23,560 nt of DNA, taken from Saprospiraceae bacterium UBA2329 (GTDB lineage Bacteria > Bacteroidota > Bacteroidia > Chitinophagales > Saprospiraceae). The notes under the pieces are model-generated. The model had not been told where the DNA came from and ran no database searches. It saw only the letters and a list, made by a program, of their open reading frames with translations. The stretch spans positions 49,681-73,240 of the forward strand of contig DDUV01000074.1 in NCBI GenBank assembly GCA_002344975.1, written 5' to 3'. How positions within the stretch are numbered: position 1 is the stretch's first letter; each line of letters starts with the position of its first letter. Below are positions 7,387 to 15,339 of this stretch, in pieces. The translations under genes were made by a program, and so were the position numbers.

Positions 7387-7427
7387 AAAAAAGGCTTACG
7401 AGCGCCTTCGTACTCATAAGCCTTTTT
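7387..7427 (-). terminator. Terminator behind the outer-membrane beta-barrel gene
   Basis: AAAAAGGCTTA..GAG and CTCATAAGCCTTTTT form a strong stem with A-tract and T-tract on its two sides, 28 nt past the stop codon on the minus strand. The symmetry means it could also work on the plus strand. Confidence 0.8.
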
Positions 7428-7454
7428 GTTGTTTTGTTGAAGCGGCTAAAATCC

Positions 7455-10331
7455 TCAGAACCTCATCATGCGCATACCCGGAGGCATCTGCATGTTCTGG
7501 CCGGCAAACTTGCCAAACTTATAAGTGAAACTCAGCAGAAAATACTGCCGCAGGATGCTGGTACTCAGGTCTTCGATGAAGCCGTCGCCTACCGTGCGAT
7601 TCACGTTGATGTTCTGGTTCAGCAGGTCGAAACCTTGCAAACGCAACGCTCCGGAATTATTTTTCAGGAAACGTTTCTCTACATAAGCGCCCCACAGGAT
7701 GGCCTCCTGATTGTAAGTACTCGAACCGCCCCGATTGGCCGTAAGGCGGGCATCGGAACCGATAACGAAATTCAGCGGAAGCGTCCAGTTGAAATCAGCG
7801 GAAGCGGTGTAGTTGATGAAATCGGAGTTGAGCTGCGCCTGAATAGATTGCTCGGCTTTGTTGTAGCTCACATTGGCGCCCAGCGAAGCATCGAACTTCT
7901 CATTGGGCGTGAGCGTAAACCGCAAGCCGCCGCCGGTGGTCAGCGAGTTGGTGATGTTTTCCGATCCGTTGAAGAGGTTGGCGTAGTGATCGTAGTTAAA
8001 ATTGGCATTGAAATTCACATTCAACTTGATCTTTTTTACCAACGGCATGCCCACTGCTGCAAAGGCGCTTGCATTCCAGGCGCCGTCGGTGTTCACCGGA
8101 ATGATGGTTTGCTGGCCGCGCCCGGTGATGCTGGTAGCGTTAACGATGCGGTTGTTGGTGAGCGTACTGCGCAAAGAGAGGAACATGCTCCGCATGGAGG
8201 TCATGTTGAAGTTGTTGAAATTCAGGTTGATGTTGTGAGAAATCTCCGGGCTGAGTTCGGGATTGCCCAGACGAATGCTTTGCGGATTGCTCACGTCGGG
8301 AACGGGCTGCAATTGCGACACGCTCGGATTGCGGGCATTGCCGCGGTAGTTGATGCGCAGGCGCTTGCTTTGCGAGAAATTGTAGTTGAACTGCGCCACC
8401 GGAAAGAAATTGAGGAATGAGCGGGAGAAAGTACTCTGTTGCTCCGGCGATTCGCTGCTGATTTGGCTCTCCTGCACGCTCATGCCCAAGGTGTAGTCGT
8501 ATTTGAGCTTTTGGTAGCGGTAGTTGAAGCCGCCCTGATGCGTGGTAAAGGTGTTTTCAAAATTGTTGGAAAACACATCGTTCACTACATCGTAGCGGCC
8601 GGTAACCTCGTTGAAGTCGTAAGTGACGCGGTCGGAATTCTGGAAATTATTGTTGAAATCGTAGTTCAATTCCAGAAACTTGTTTTTGCCCAAAGGTTCG
8701 GTGTAGGCCACGCGGGCGCCGAGCCGCTGATTGATGCTTTGCTGGAACGAAAGCTGGTTGATGGAAGAATCGCTGAGCAAAGCGCCGCCGGGCATGTAGA
8801 AGCGGTTGTCGGATTGGTTGAGTTGTTCTGTGTCCTGATCGTTGTAGGAGCCGGTAAGATTGAGGGAGATGGTGCGGCCTGCTTTGCGCAAACGCTGGCG
8901 ATAGAGCAGGTTGCCGCTGAGGGCGGGCCGGGTATTGTCGGAACGGGTGAGGGTGCTGCCGTCGTTGAGGAGTACATCTTCAAAGTTGACCGATTCATAC
9001 ACATTGTCCGACAAGGCATTTTGCTTGCTGAAGGTCAGTGTGGGTCTGAAAATGATGGACCGCGAGCTGTCTATCTGATACTCCAGATTCATGTTGAGAC
9101 GGTGGTTGGAGCGCTCGTTTTCGGAGTGGCCTTCGTCCAATTTGCTGAAGCTGCCATTTTCGAGGATGGTTTGGCGCAGGCGCTCTTCGTCGTTCACGGT
9201 GTTGGATTGGCTGCCGAAGTAGGAGCTGTTGAACTTGAGTTTGCCGCCGCCCCATTCGTTGCGGTAGTTGAGGCCGCCTGCATAAGCCGTAGTGATGCCG
9301 CCGGTTCCGGCTCCGGTCAAAGCGCCGCTGAGGCCGCCGCGTCCTCCTTGCATCATCCGCATTCCTCCTCCGCCGCCGCCGAGCAGGTCAGAAAGCCCGC
9401 CACCACTATCTCCGGACTGGCCGCCGCCGCCGAAAGAAGTCATCAGATCGGAGAAAGAAAAGCCCAAGTCGTTGACGTTGTTGCCGCTGCCCAGCAGAGA
9501 GATGCGCTCTTTTCCGCGAAAGCGGTTCACGTTGCCGTTGAGCGAGAAGCGCGCACCGAGGTCATTGCCGGCAGTTTGGCCGCCGCCGGTGGTGATGCGC
9601 CCAAAGACGCCTTCATTTTTGTCTTTTTTCAGCGTGATGTTGATGGCTTTTTTAGTATTGCCGTCGTCTATGCCGGTGAACTGTGCCTGGTCTGATTTTT
9701 TTTCGTGTATCTGAATTTTGGACACGATGTCGGCGGGCAGGTTGCGGGTGGCCAGCTTGGGGTCACTGCCGAAGAAGGGTTGCCCGTCCACGGTGATTTC
9801 ACTGACATTTTCCCCCATCGCCTTGATGGAACCATCGGCGCCGACTTCCACGCCGGGCAGGCGCTTGAGGATGTCTTCCACCACGGCGTTGTCGCGGAGC
9901 TTGTAGGCCGAGGCGTCAAATTCCAGCGTATCTTGTTTCACCGTTACCGGAATTCGGTCTTCTTTCACGGTCACCTGGTTGAGGGTGATTTCTGCCTCTT
10001 CCATGTCCAACACGCCGAAATCCATCGTACGGGCGCCCCGCGAGATGCTGATGCTGCGCTCTAAGGGCGTATAACCCAAATAAGTGGCCACGAAGCGGTA
10101 CTCGCCGTCGGCTATGCCGGTGATCTGGAAAAAGCCTTTGTCGTTGGAAACGGCAGAATAGGCTACCGAGGAATCTTTCGGATTTTGCAGCATGACTGCC
10201 GAGAAAGGCAGCGGCTGGTTGTCGGGTTTGCTGCGCAGAAAACCTTTGATGGTACCGTTGCCGGCACTTTGGCCCATCGCCGCACTCAGCGACAAACAAC
10301 TAATGAACAGGGCAATAAATGTGACTCTCAT
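7455..10331 (-). CDS. Outer-membrane beta-barrel protein (TonB-dependent receptor-like)
   Basis: A 958-residue protein. Signal peptide MRVTFIALFISCLSLSAAMG; CarboxypepD_reg-like domain at about 24-110 (GTIKGFLRSKPDNQPLPFSAVML); plug-like region at about 130-225 (ILKRLPGVEV, ITVDGQPFFG, NLPADIVSKIQI); then a Gly-rich linker with GGGGG runs near 310-360 and a long beta-barrel rich in aromatic/Asn strands. The family spans the outer membrane and is usually annotated as an outer membrane beta-barrel protein. The ATG at 10331 matches the signal peptide; a frame extension 10 codons upstream is not needed. It ends MPPGMRMMRF, a Met/Arg-rich tail also seen internally and in the adjacent GLPGLI protein (RPGMQMAGMM). 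The shared composition suggests the two products act together. The substrate is unknown. Confidence 0.88.
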   Translation of the reverse strand: MRVTFIALFISCLSLSAAMGQSAGNGTIKGFLRSKPDNQPLPFSAVMLQNPKDSSVAYSAVSNDKGFFQITGIADGEYRFVATYLGYTPLERSISISRGARTMDFGVLDMEEAEITLNQVTVKEDRIPVTVKQDTLEFDASAYKLRDNAVVEDILKRLPGVEVGADGSIKAMGENVSEITVDGQPFFGSDPKLATRNLPADIVSKIQIHEKKSDQAQFTGIDDGNTKKAINITLKKDKNEGVFGRITTGGGQTAGNDLGARFSLNGNVNRFRGKERISLLGSGNNVNDLGFSFSDLMTSFGGGGQSGDSGGGLSDLLGGGGGGMRMMQGGRGGLSGALTGAGTGGITTAYAGGLNYRNEWGGGKLKFNSSYFGSQSNTVNDEERLRQTILENGSFSKLDEGHSENERSNHRLNMNLEYQIDSSRSIIFRPTLTFSKQNALSDNVYESVNFEDVLLNDGSTLTRSDNTRPALSGNLLYRQRLRKAGRTISLNLTGSYNDQDTEQLNQSDNRFYMPGGALLSDSSINQLSFQQSINQRLGARVAYTEPLGKNKFLELNYDFNNNFQNSDRVTYDFNEVTGRYDVVNDVFSNNFENTFTTHQGGFNYRYQKLKYDYTLGMSVQESQISSESPEQQSTFSRSFLNFFPVAQFNYNFSQSKRLRINYRGNARNPSVSQLQPVPDVSNPQSIRLGNPELSPEISHNINLNFNNFNMTSMRSMFLSLRSTLTNNRIVNATSITGRGQQTIIPVNTDGAWNASAFAAVGMPLVKKIKLNVNFNANFNYDHYANLFNGSENITNSLTTGGGLRFTLTPNEKFDASLGANVSYNKAEQSIQAQLNSDFINYTASADFNWTLPLNFVIGSDARLTANRGGSSTYNQEAILWGAYVEKRFLKNNSGALRLQGFDLLNQNINVNRTVGDGFIEDLSTSILRQYFLLSFTYKFGKFAGQNMQMPPGMRMMRF

Positions 10332-10484
10332 GAGGAGGGTGTTTGGCTCCCTAGTCCCCAAAGGGGGAATTAAACACCCACCCCAAAAAGGGAGCGAGCA
10401 TAAGGGAGCGTTGAATGTTTTTTTGTTTCGCGTTCCGTGTTTCTGGAAGCGCCGCCTACCGCCTACTGCTGACCGCCTACCGAA

Positions 10485-11246
10485 CTACTGACGTGGCATC
10501 TGCTGCTGAAACTGCGCTCGCATTCTTTCGCCGGCTTTGCGGCGCATGTCGCGCATTTCCTCGGCGGTGATGGGCTTGGCATCTTTGATTTCCGGCGTTA
10601 CTTCCGTGGCGGGTACTGCCGCTTTCAGATCCACTTTTTTAGCGACGAAAGACTGCTCATCGTTTTCGATGGAGAGCACCACGCCATCGGGCGGGAACAG
10701 GCCATTGATCGGACTAAAATGCAAGCCTTTGATATCTGTAGTGTACCAGATGGTGTAAGTGGCATCGCGCAAGGTGGCGGTGGCTTTTTTGCACTCGTAG
10801 CCCAATATTTTCTTGGTCTTTTTGTCCACTTTCCAGTCGGCCGGTTTTTCAAACGGTTCCTCGTTGAGGTACCAGGTGGTAGTGTCTTCGCCGGAGGTGG
10901 CGCGGAGGTAGTGCAGGAATTTGCCGCCTGCGAAATCCACATAATCTTTGCTGTCGAAAGGCATGAAGCGGCGCATCTGGCCCTGAGCGCCCGGAGGCAT
11001 CATGCCGGCCATCTGCATACCGGGCCGGGGCATGGTCCAGGTGGCCATATTGCCGGCAAAACGCATGGCTTGATTGAGGGTGATGACGGAAGGCATGGGC
11101 GAGTCTTCGCTGCCGCCCCCGAAGCGACGCATCATTTCGGGACTGATCTGTCGGGTGATTTCATATTCGATCTCGCCTCCGGTCTGCGCCGCTGTCAGGG
11201 CAGCAAAATTCAGAAAAAGTATGCTCAAAAGAAATGTTCTCAACAT
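10485..11246 (-). CDS. GLPGLI-family secreted protein
   Basis: A 253-residue protein with signal peptide MLRTFLLSILFLNFAALTAAQ. The GLPGLI-family core follows: EIEYEITRQI near the N-terminus, KKILGYECKKATATLRDATYTIWYTTDI at about 145-175, and the family's name motif as a variant, SPINGLFPPDGVVLSI. An inserted Met/Pro/Gly-rich stretch lies at about 70-95. The C-terminus is charged and helical. GLPGLI proteins are Bacteroidota-specific periplasmic proteins of unknown function, commonly paired with an outer-membrane beta-barrel, as here (153 nt upstream of it, same strand). The gap contains a CCCCAAAGGGGG palindrome (about 10355-10367) and no obvious second promoter, so co-transcription is possible. 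Confidence 0.85.
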   Translation of the reverse strand: MLRTFLLSILFLNFAALTAAQTGGEIEYEITRQISPEMMRRFGGGSEDSPMPSVITLNQAMRFAGNMATWTMPRPGMQMAGMMPPGAQGQMRRFMPFDSKDYVDFAGGKFLHYLRATSGEDTTTWYLNEEPFEKPADWKVDKKTKKILGYECKKATATLRDATYTIWYTTDIKGLHFSPINGLFPPDGVVLSIENDEQSFVAKKVDLKAAVPATEVTPEIKDAKPITAEEMRDMRRKAGERMRAQFQQQMPRQ

Positions 11247-11273
11247 GGTTGTATGGTTTTAAAATTTCCGATG

Positions 11274-11329
11274 CAAAGGTCGCAGGAGTATGCGTTAAGC
11301 ACTCCTGTTTACCGTTAATTTGTGTTAAG
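11274..11329 (-). promoter_or_regulatory. GLPGLI-operon promoter with phased GTTAA boxes
   Basis: Minus-strand GACCTTTG (11281 down to 11274) is one mismatch from TAnnTTTG, 28 nt before the ATG. Upstream of it, read on the plus strand, lie three direct GTTAA[G/T] boxes at 11294, 11314 and 11324. Their 20- and 10-bp spacing puts them on the same face of the helix, the layout used by OmpR/PhoB-type response regulators. A spaced palindrome CAGGAGT/ACTCCTG (11283-11289 and 11301-11307) overlaps them. Function is inferred. Confidence 0.45.
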
Positions 11330-11449
11330 CGAAAGAAACAGAGGGACGGGGAGAAGGTTGCAGCCTTCGTCTTGATTGATGATAATACCACCAAGGTAGG
11401 GGTGATTGATGTAGGAAGACACTCCGATAACCAGAGATCAAAAGTCGTT

Positions 11450-11563
11450 TTATTCCTCTTCCTCCCAGTCATCATCAAAATACTCATCATCATCGAACCT
11501 GCCATACTGTTTGGGCGCCTCGCCTTCCGAGTGAAATCTTATCAGGCGGCGCGATTACGGCAT
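11450..11563 (-). pseudogene. Short acidic protein frame with an early in-frame stop
   Basis: The frame reads ATG CCG TAA and then 34 open codons, SRRLIRFHSEGEAPKQYGRF, closing with DDDEYFDDDWEEEE. The dense acidic tail with aromatic residues is unlikely by chance and resembles ends of small Bacteroidota proteins. Either a nonsense change inactivated a micro-gene, or translation starts at the in-frame CTG of codon 7, or the frame is not real. It lies in the gap of about 570 nt between the GLPGLI gene and htrA. No other convincing coding sequence was seen in that gap. Confidence 0.3.
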
Positions 11564-11644
11564 AAAGATAGAGTTCTTTTGCACTTCGTCAAGAGCCTGC
11601 TCTAAGGTCAGATCGAATAGAAAGCGTTTTAGCGGCGGGCCAAA

Positions 11645-11680
11645 AACAAAAACGCCCGTTCCGAAAATAGGAACAGGCGC
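11645..11680 (-). terminator. Rho-independent terminator of htrA
   Basis: Minus strand: GCGCCTGTTCC, a 7-nt loop, then GGAACGGGCG followed by TTTTTGTTTTT. It lies about 135 nt past the htrA stop. A frame of 87 codons crossing it (11555-11818) is rejected as a gene. Confidence 0.8.
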
Positions 11681-11814
11681 ATCAAAACAAAACGAAAAAC
11701 CAACTTTAAACAAGTCTATTCTTTGAGATGATTGCTTTGCACATAAAAACGGCCTTGCAAGAGCTTTAGTTTCCTGCCCAATTGTTAAAGTCCTGTAAAG
11801 GGCAGCGTTGCGAC

Positions 11815-12987
11815 TCATTCGTCGGCGGCCAGCATGGCCACGGGAATGGTCAGCTCCTCGCCATTGCGCACTACCGACATTCGCAACACATCGCCGGCTC
11901 TTGATCTGCTCACAATTTCCTGAAGATCAGGCATATTCTTTACCTGCCGCCCGTCAATGCGGGTGATGACGTCTTTGGCGCGCAACCCTGCTTTGTCTGC
12001 CGAACTGCCCGGCACGGTGCTCTCTACCACCACGCCCTGGCTGATGTCTATGCGCAGTTCTTTGGCCCGGTCGCTGTTGAGGTCATAGATGTTGACGCCG
12101 AGGTAAACGCGCTTGAAACTGCCGTGCTCCATGAGGTCTTCCACGATGCGGCGCATGAGGTTGGATGGAATGGCAAAGGAGTAGCCGGCGAAGGACCCCG
12201 TCTGCGTGGCAATAGCGGTGTTGATGCCCAGCAGTCGGCCCTGATCGTCCACCAAAGCGCCTCCGCTGTTGCCGGGATTGACGGCAGCGTCGGTTTGAAT
12301 GAATGCCTCAATAGCGTCGTTGTCTCGCAATATCTTGATGTTGCGGCCTTTGGCGCTGATGATGCCGGCGGTCACCGTGGAGGTGAGGTCAAAGGGATTG
12401 CCCACAGCCAGCACCCATTGGCCCACTTTGGCCTGATCGGAATCGGCGAGTTGGAGGATCGGCAGACCGCCGGCCTCAATTTTCAGGACGGCCAGATCGG
12501 TTTTGGGGTCTGTTCCCACGAGGGTGGCGGAAAATTTGCGGTTGTCGTAGAGTGTCACTTCAATGGTGTCGGCAAAGTCCACCACATGGTTGTTGGTGAT
12601 GATATAGCCGTCGGAGGTGTAGATCACACCCGATCCGGTGCCTTTTTTGGGGCCGCCGAAAGGATTGCCGAACAGAAAAAAGTCTTCACCGAAAAATTCC
12701 CGGAAAGGGTTGTACGGCTCGGCGCCCCGGTTGCGGGAGGCCGTTTTGGCGGAAGCCGCCGCAGAAATATGTACCACGGCAGGCATGGCGCGCTCGGAAG
12801 CCGCCGTGAAATCGAAGGGGGCCGAAGTCGCCGCGCCGGGCGCCGTGTTCATCCACTTGGCTTGCCGGGCGGCTGGTTGTTCGAGGTTGGCGAGGGATTC
12901 ATTAACCGGAAACAACAGGCGTGAACCCGCCAGGGCCAGCACGGCGCCGAGCAGTCCGGCTGCCGCCAAAGAAAGGAAATGCTTCAT
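11815..12987 (-). CDS. HtrA/Deg-family serine protease with one PDZ domain
   Basis: A 390-residue periplasmic protease. The N-terminal hydrophobic segment (residues 4-26) is a signal peptide or anchor. The trypsin-like domain carries the full triad: His134 in TNNHVV, Asp164 in KTDLAVLKI and Ser241 in NPGNSGGALV. An LA-loop-like insert rich in Phe, Gly and Pro (YNPFREFFGEDFFLFGNPFGG) precedes it, as in Deg proteases. One PDZ domain covers about 290-385 (YLGVNIYDLNS...GVVVESTVPGSSADKAGLRAKDVITRIDG). DegP and DegQ usually carry two PDZ domains, so by layout this is closer to DegS or short bacterial HtrA. It degrades or refolds damaged envelope proteins. It has its own terminator and appears monocistronic. 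Confidence 0.93.
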   Translation of the reverse strand: MKHFLSLAAAGLLGAVLALAGSRLLFPVNESLANLEQPAARQAKWMNTAPGAATSAPFDFTAASERAMPAVVHISAAASAKTASRNRGAEPYNPFREFFGEDFFLFGNPFGGPKKGTGSGVIYTSDGYIITNNHVVDFADTIEVTLYDNRKFSATLVGTDPKTDLAVLKIEAGGLPILQLADSDQAKVGQWVLAVGNPFDLTSTVTAGIISAKGRNIKILRDNDAIEAFIQTDAAVNPGNSGGALVDDQGRLLGINTAIATQTGSFAGYSFAIPSNLMRRIVEDLMEHGSFKRVYLGVNIYDLNSDRAKELRIDISQGVVVESTVPGSSADKAGLRAKDVITRIDGRQVKNMPDLQEIVSRSRAGDVLRMSVVRNGEELTIPVAMLAADE

Positions 12988-13130
12988 TGGTGATGTGTTT
13001 TTTGGAGATTACAACACGCAAATCGCCGCCTGGATTATACAGAAGTGTGAAAAATAGCCTCAAAAGGGCTTGGTATAGCTTTGGTCAGATCGCAACCATA
13101 AATTACGACCTGACTTGAAGGCGCTGCTGC

Positions 13131-14231
13131 TTATCTCCCGGTCGTTTCGCTTGCACCTTGCGTTCCTGCATTCACGGGAGCGGCAGCTCCGAATCGCCAA
13201 CTCGGCAATTGCCGGCTGTCGGCGGGCAAGGTTTGAATGATTTGGTAAAACGACTCTAAGTAATCTCGCATTTCCAATCGTTGTTCGGCGGGCAAGAGTT
13301 TAAAATCGGATATGATTCGATACAGTTCGCTTTTTTTCTCCCGCAGGCGCTGGAGTACGTTTTGCATCGTTGCGGCATCAGCTTCAAACCCCAGATAATC
13401 CCGGTCTTTGATGTGGCGCTGTTCGTAGTCGGAGCTGGGCAGGGCGTAGGACGCGTTCACCAAGCCGGAAAAATCGAAGTCGTAGGCAATGGGCAACACC
13501 TTAGAGCCGCCGGCCGTTTCCACCATTTTTATATTGCGCACCATGCTCAGACTCCAGTCTTCATTGCCGATCATGTAGTTGTAAACCGACATCATGGTTT
13601 CGTCATAGGCGGCTACCATGTCCGAGCCGGCATTGAGGCATTCGCACAAGCTGCCGCCCATGCGTTCTGCCAGTTCTTCGTCGTCTTCAATCAAAAAACC
13701 GTAGCGCTTCACTTTGCTCAACTGGCCGGCAGCATCCACATAGGTGACGCGGACCAATTGCACTCGAAAGCTGTTCGGAGTGAGCGCGTTATAAAGCTTG
13801 TACGCCAGATATTCCTTGAACACATTGTAGTTGCCCGCCTCTTTGTCGTCCATGCAGTGCGTAGAGAGCTTGAGGTTGTTGTGCTTCTTCAGTCCGGCGG
13901 CAGTAAGCTCTTTTTTGGAGAATTTTATTTTGACCGGCGGGAAATCGCATATACGGCGACGGAACTTCCCACGAGGCATCACCTCAATGTTGTGGCGAAC
14001 CGAAACGCCGTTCTGTGATTTGTATGTCATCGTGGCCGGTTGGTAGTCGTCGCGGCGGCGGTTGTTGATGAGTTCTCCCAAATCGGTCTCTATCGTAATA
14101 TCCAATGCGTCTTCCCGTAGGAGGGTTTCAAAGATAGTGGTAGGCGTTCCGCCCTGATAGTCAGATGCTTGCAATGCAGGTGATAAAACAACGAGGAGAG
14201 AAAACGTGAAGGCAATAATATGGGCATTCAT
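13131..14231 (-). CDS. Secreted CotH-like protein of unknown function
   Basis: A 366-residue protein with signal peptide MNAHIIAFTFSLLVVLSPALQA; an ATG three codons earlier (14240) is also possible. Features resembling CotH/HipA-type kinase folds are seen: a basic RGKFRRRICDFPPVKIKF strand region, a central helical part with NYNVFKEYLAYKLYNAL, the segment YMIGNEDWSLSMVRNIK (an N-x-DW....N pattern), and a possible metal-binding PIAYDFDFSGLVNASYA. It ends in a helical region and a low-complexity Ala/Gly tail. I infer a distant CotH-kinase relationship; no direct family assignment can be made. A -7-like CACCTTTG lies just upstream. Neighbours on both sides are separate units. Confidence 0.6.
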   Translation of the reverse strand: MNAHIIAFTFSLLVVLSPALQASDYQGGTPTTIFETLLREDALDITIETDLGELINNRRRDDYQPATMTYKSQNGVSVRHNIEVMPRGKFRRRICDFPPVKIKFSKKELTAAGLKKHNNLKLSTHCMDDKEAGNYNVFKEYLAYKLYNALTPNSFRVQLVRVTYVDAAGQLSKVKRYGFLIEDDEELAERMGGSLCECLNAGSDMVAAYDETMMSVYNYMIGNEDWSLSMVRNIKMVETAGGSKVLPIAYDFDFSGLVNASYALPSSDYEQRHIKDRDYLGFEADAATMQNVLQRLREKKSELYRIISDFKLLPAEQRLEMRDYLESFYQIIQTLPADSRQLPSWRFGAAAPVNAGTQGASETTGR

Positions 14232-14447
14232 GGTGTGCATTTTTTTTGAATGGCACAAAGGTGTGCGTTGGAGCGGCTGAGCGGCGCATTTATTCGATAC
14301 ATACAAGGACGAATTCGAGCAATGGCGCAAAAACCGATGGAAAAGACAAAACATATACCGACAGGTTGCTTTTTACACCACTAAAACGATGCAAGGGAGT
14401 TTTTGGTTTGATGATTTAGAATTTAATTCTGAATTAATATTAAATTA

Positions 14448-15245
14448 TTAATTATTCAAATTATTATTTTGGAAAACCTGCCAATACTTCTCCTTGCGTT
14501 GCATCTCCATGATTTTGAACTCCCGCCAGAAAACATATTGTGCCGAACTGGCTGCAATGACCAAGCCGTAAAACCCGTCGAGGAAGCCCCGGCGCAGAAT
14601 ATATTCCTTCACAAACCGGAAAGGCGGCTTGAGGAGCAGTTTCCACCAGGAGGAGCGCTTGCCGTTTTGGAACATGTACAGGGCCGAATCTGTACCGAGT
14701 TTGTTGACTTGCGCCAAGCGACTGTGAATATCGGCATTGGCGTGGTGCAGCAGGTCGCCGGGAAGCCATTGCTGGGTAGCTCCCGTCACGGGTTGTACGG
14801 TATCGTGCCCGCCGGCATCCAAAAATCGCACTTTGCGGCGGTCGAAAAGGCGGAGCTTGCGGTCGGGATACCAGCCGCCATGTCGCACCCAGTACTGCCC
14901 AATACGATTGAGACGATTGAACGAGTAGGCATCGGCCTGCGGAGATGATTTTATTGATAAAATGGATGAGCGCAACTCCGGCGACAGGTATTCATCTGCA
15001 TCCAACGCCAGCACCCAATCGTGGACCGCCTCTTGTGCCGCCCATTCCCGTTGAAGGGCATAGCCGGGCCAGGGGCGTTGCAACACACGGGCGCCCAGAC
15101 TGCGGGCCAATTCCGGCGTATTGTCGGCAGAAAAAGAATCTACTACCAACACTTCGTCGGCTATGCCCGCAACGCTCTGAATACAGCGCTCAATGTTCTC
15201 GGCTTCGTTGAACGTGATGACGACGACAGACAATGGCTGTGGCAT
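14448..15245 (-). CDS. Family 2 glycosyltransferase (WaaE/KdtX-like)
   Basis: A 265-residue cytoplasmic GT-A enzyme. It opens with LSVVVITFNEAENIERCIQSV (nucleotide-binding strand), followed by DEVLVVDSFSADNTPELA and the metal/nucleotide DxD motif at 82-84 in WVLALDADEYLSPE. YALQREWAAQ and the later GGWYPDRKLRLFDRRK and HHANADI segments are typical of the WaaE/KdtX lipopolysaccharide-core glucosyltransferase group. The acceptor in this organism is not known. The frame is open 69 codons upstream, but the -7 box at 15269-15276 lies inside that part, so the ATG at 15245 is chosen. It is divergent from another glycosyltransferase gene, pointing to shared envelope-glycan synthesis. Confidence 0.88.
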   Translation of the reverse strand: MPQPLSVVVITFNEAENIERCIQSVAGIADEVLVVDSFSADNTPELARSLGARVLQRPWPGYALQREWAAQEAVHDWVLALDADEYLSPELRSSILSIKSSPQADAYSFNRLNRIGQYWVRHGGWYPDRKLRLFDRRKVRFLDAGGHDTVQPVTGATQQWLPGDLLHHANADIHSRLAQVNKLGTDSALYMFQNGKRSSWWKLLLKPPFRFVKEYILRRGFLDGFYGLVIAASSAQYVFWREFKIMEMQRKEKYWQVFQNNNLNN

Positions 15246-15268
15246 GGCAGTGTTCGCTGGTTTGGGCG

Positions 15269-15276
15269 CAAAGGTA
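15269..15276 (-). promoter_or_regulatory. -7 box of the family 2 glycosyltransferase
   Basis: Minus-strand TACCTTTG, a perfect TAnnTTTG, 24 nt before the ATG at 15245 in the 94-nt divergent intergenic region. Confidence 0.55.
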
Positions 15277-15339
15277 AGGTTATGGGAGAGGATGTGCCGA
15301 AAATTGTGGTAATTTGGCCCGATTTTGCACGATGCCGAA

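Noticed and set aside
7296..8420. A 374-codon plus-strand frame
   Set aside because: Antisense to the beta-barrel gene and also crossing its terminator. No recognisable domain; it is a shadow of a GC-biased real gene.
8439..9695. A 418-codon plus-strand frame
   Set aside because: Antisense to the same beta-barrel gene with Ala/Val-rich composition typical of a reverse-frame artefact.
10346..10395. GCTCCCT/AGGGAGC inverted repeat between the GLPGLI and beta-barrel genes as a terminator
   Set aside because: Seven-base arms around a 36-nt loop and no T-run. It is more likely a chance or G/C-tract repeat.
11161..11605. Overlapping frames on both strands in the gap behind the GLPGLI start
   Set aside because: Low-complexity or biased translations, no motifs, and overlap with the promoter region and the better acidic frame.
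11555..11818. An 87-codon minus-strand frame behind htrA
   Set aside because: It runs through the htrA terminator hairpin and its flanking T-run and has no conserved features.
12124..12924. A 266-codon plus-strand frame
   Set aside because: Antisense to htrA, whose catalytic triad is intact.
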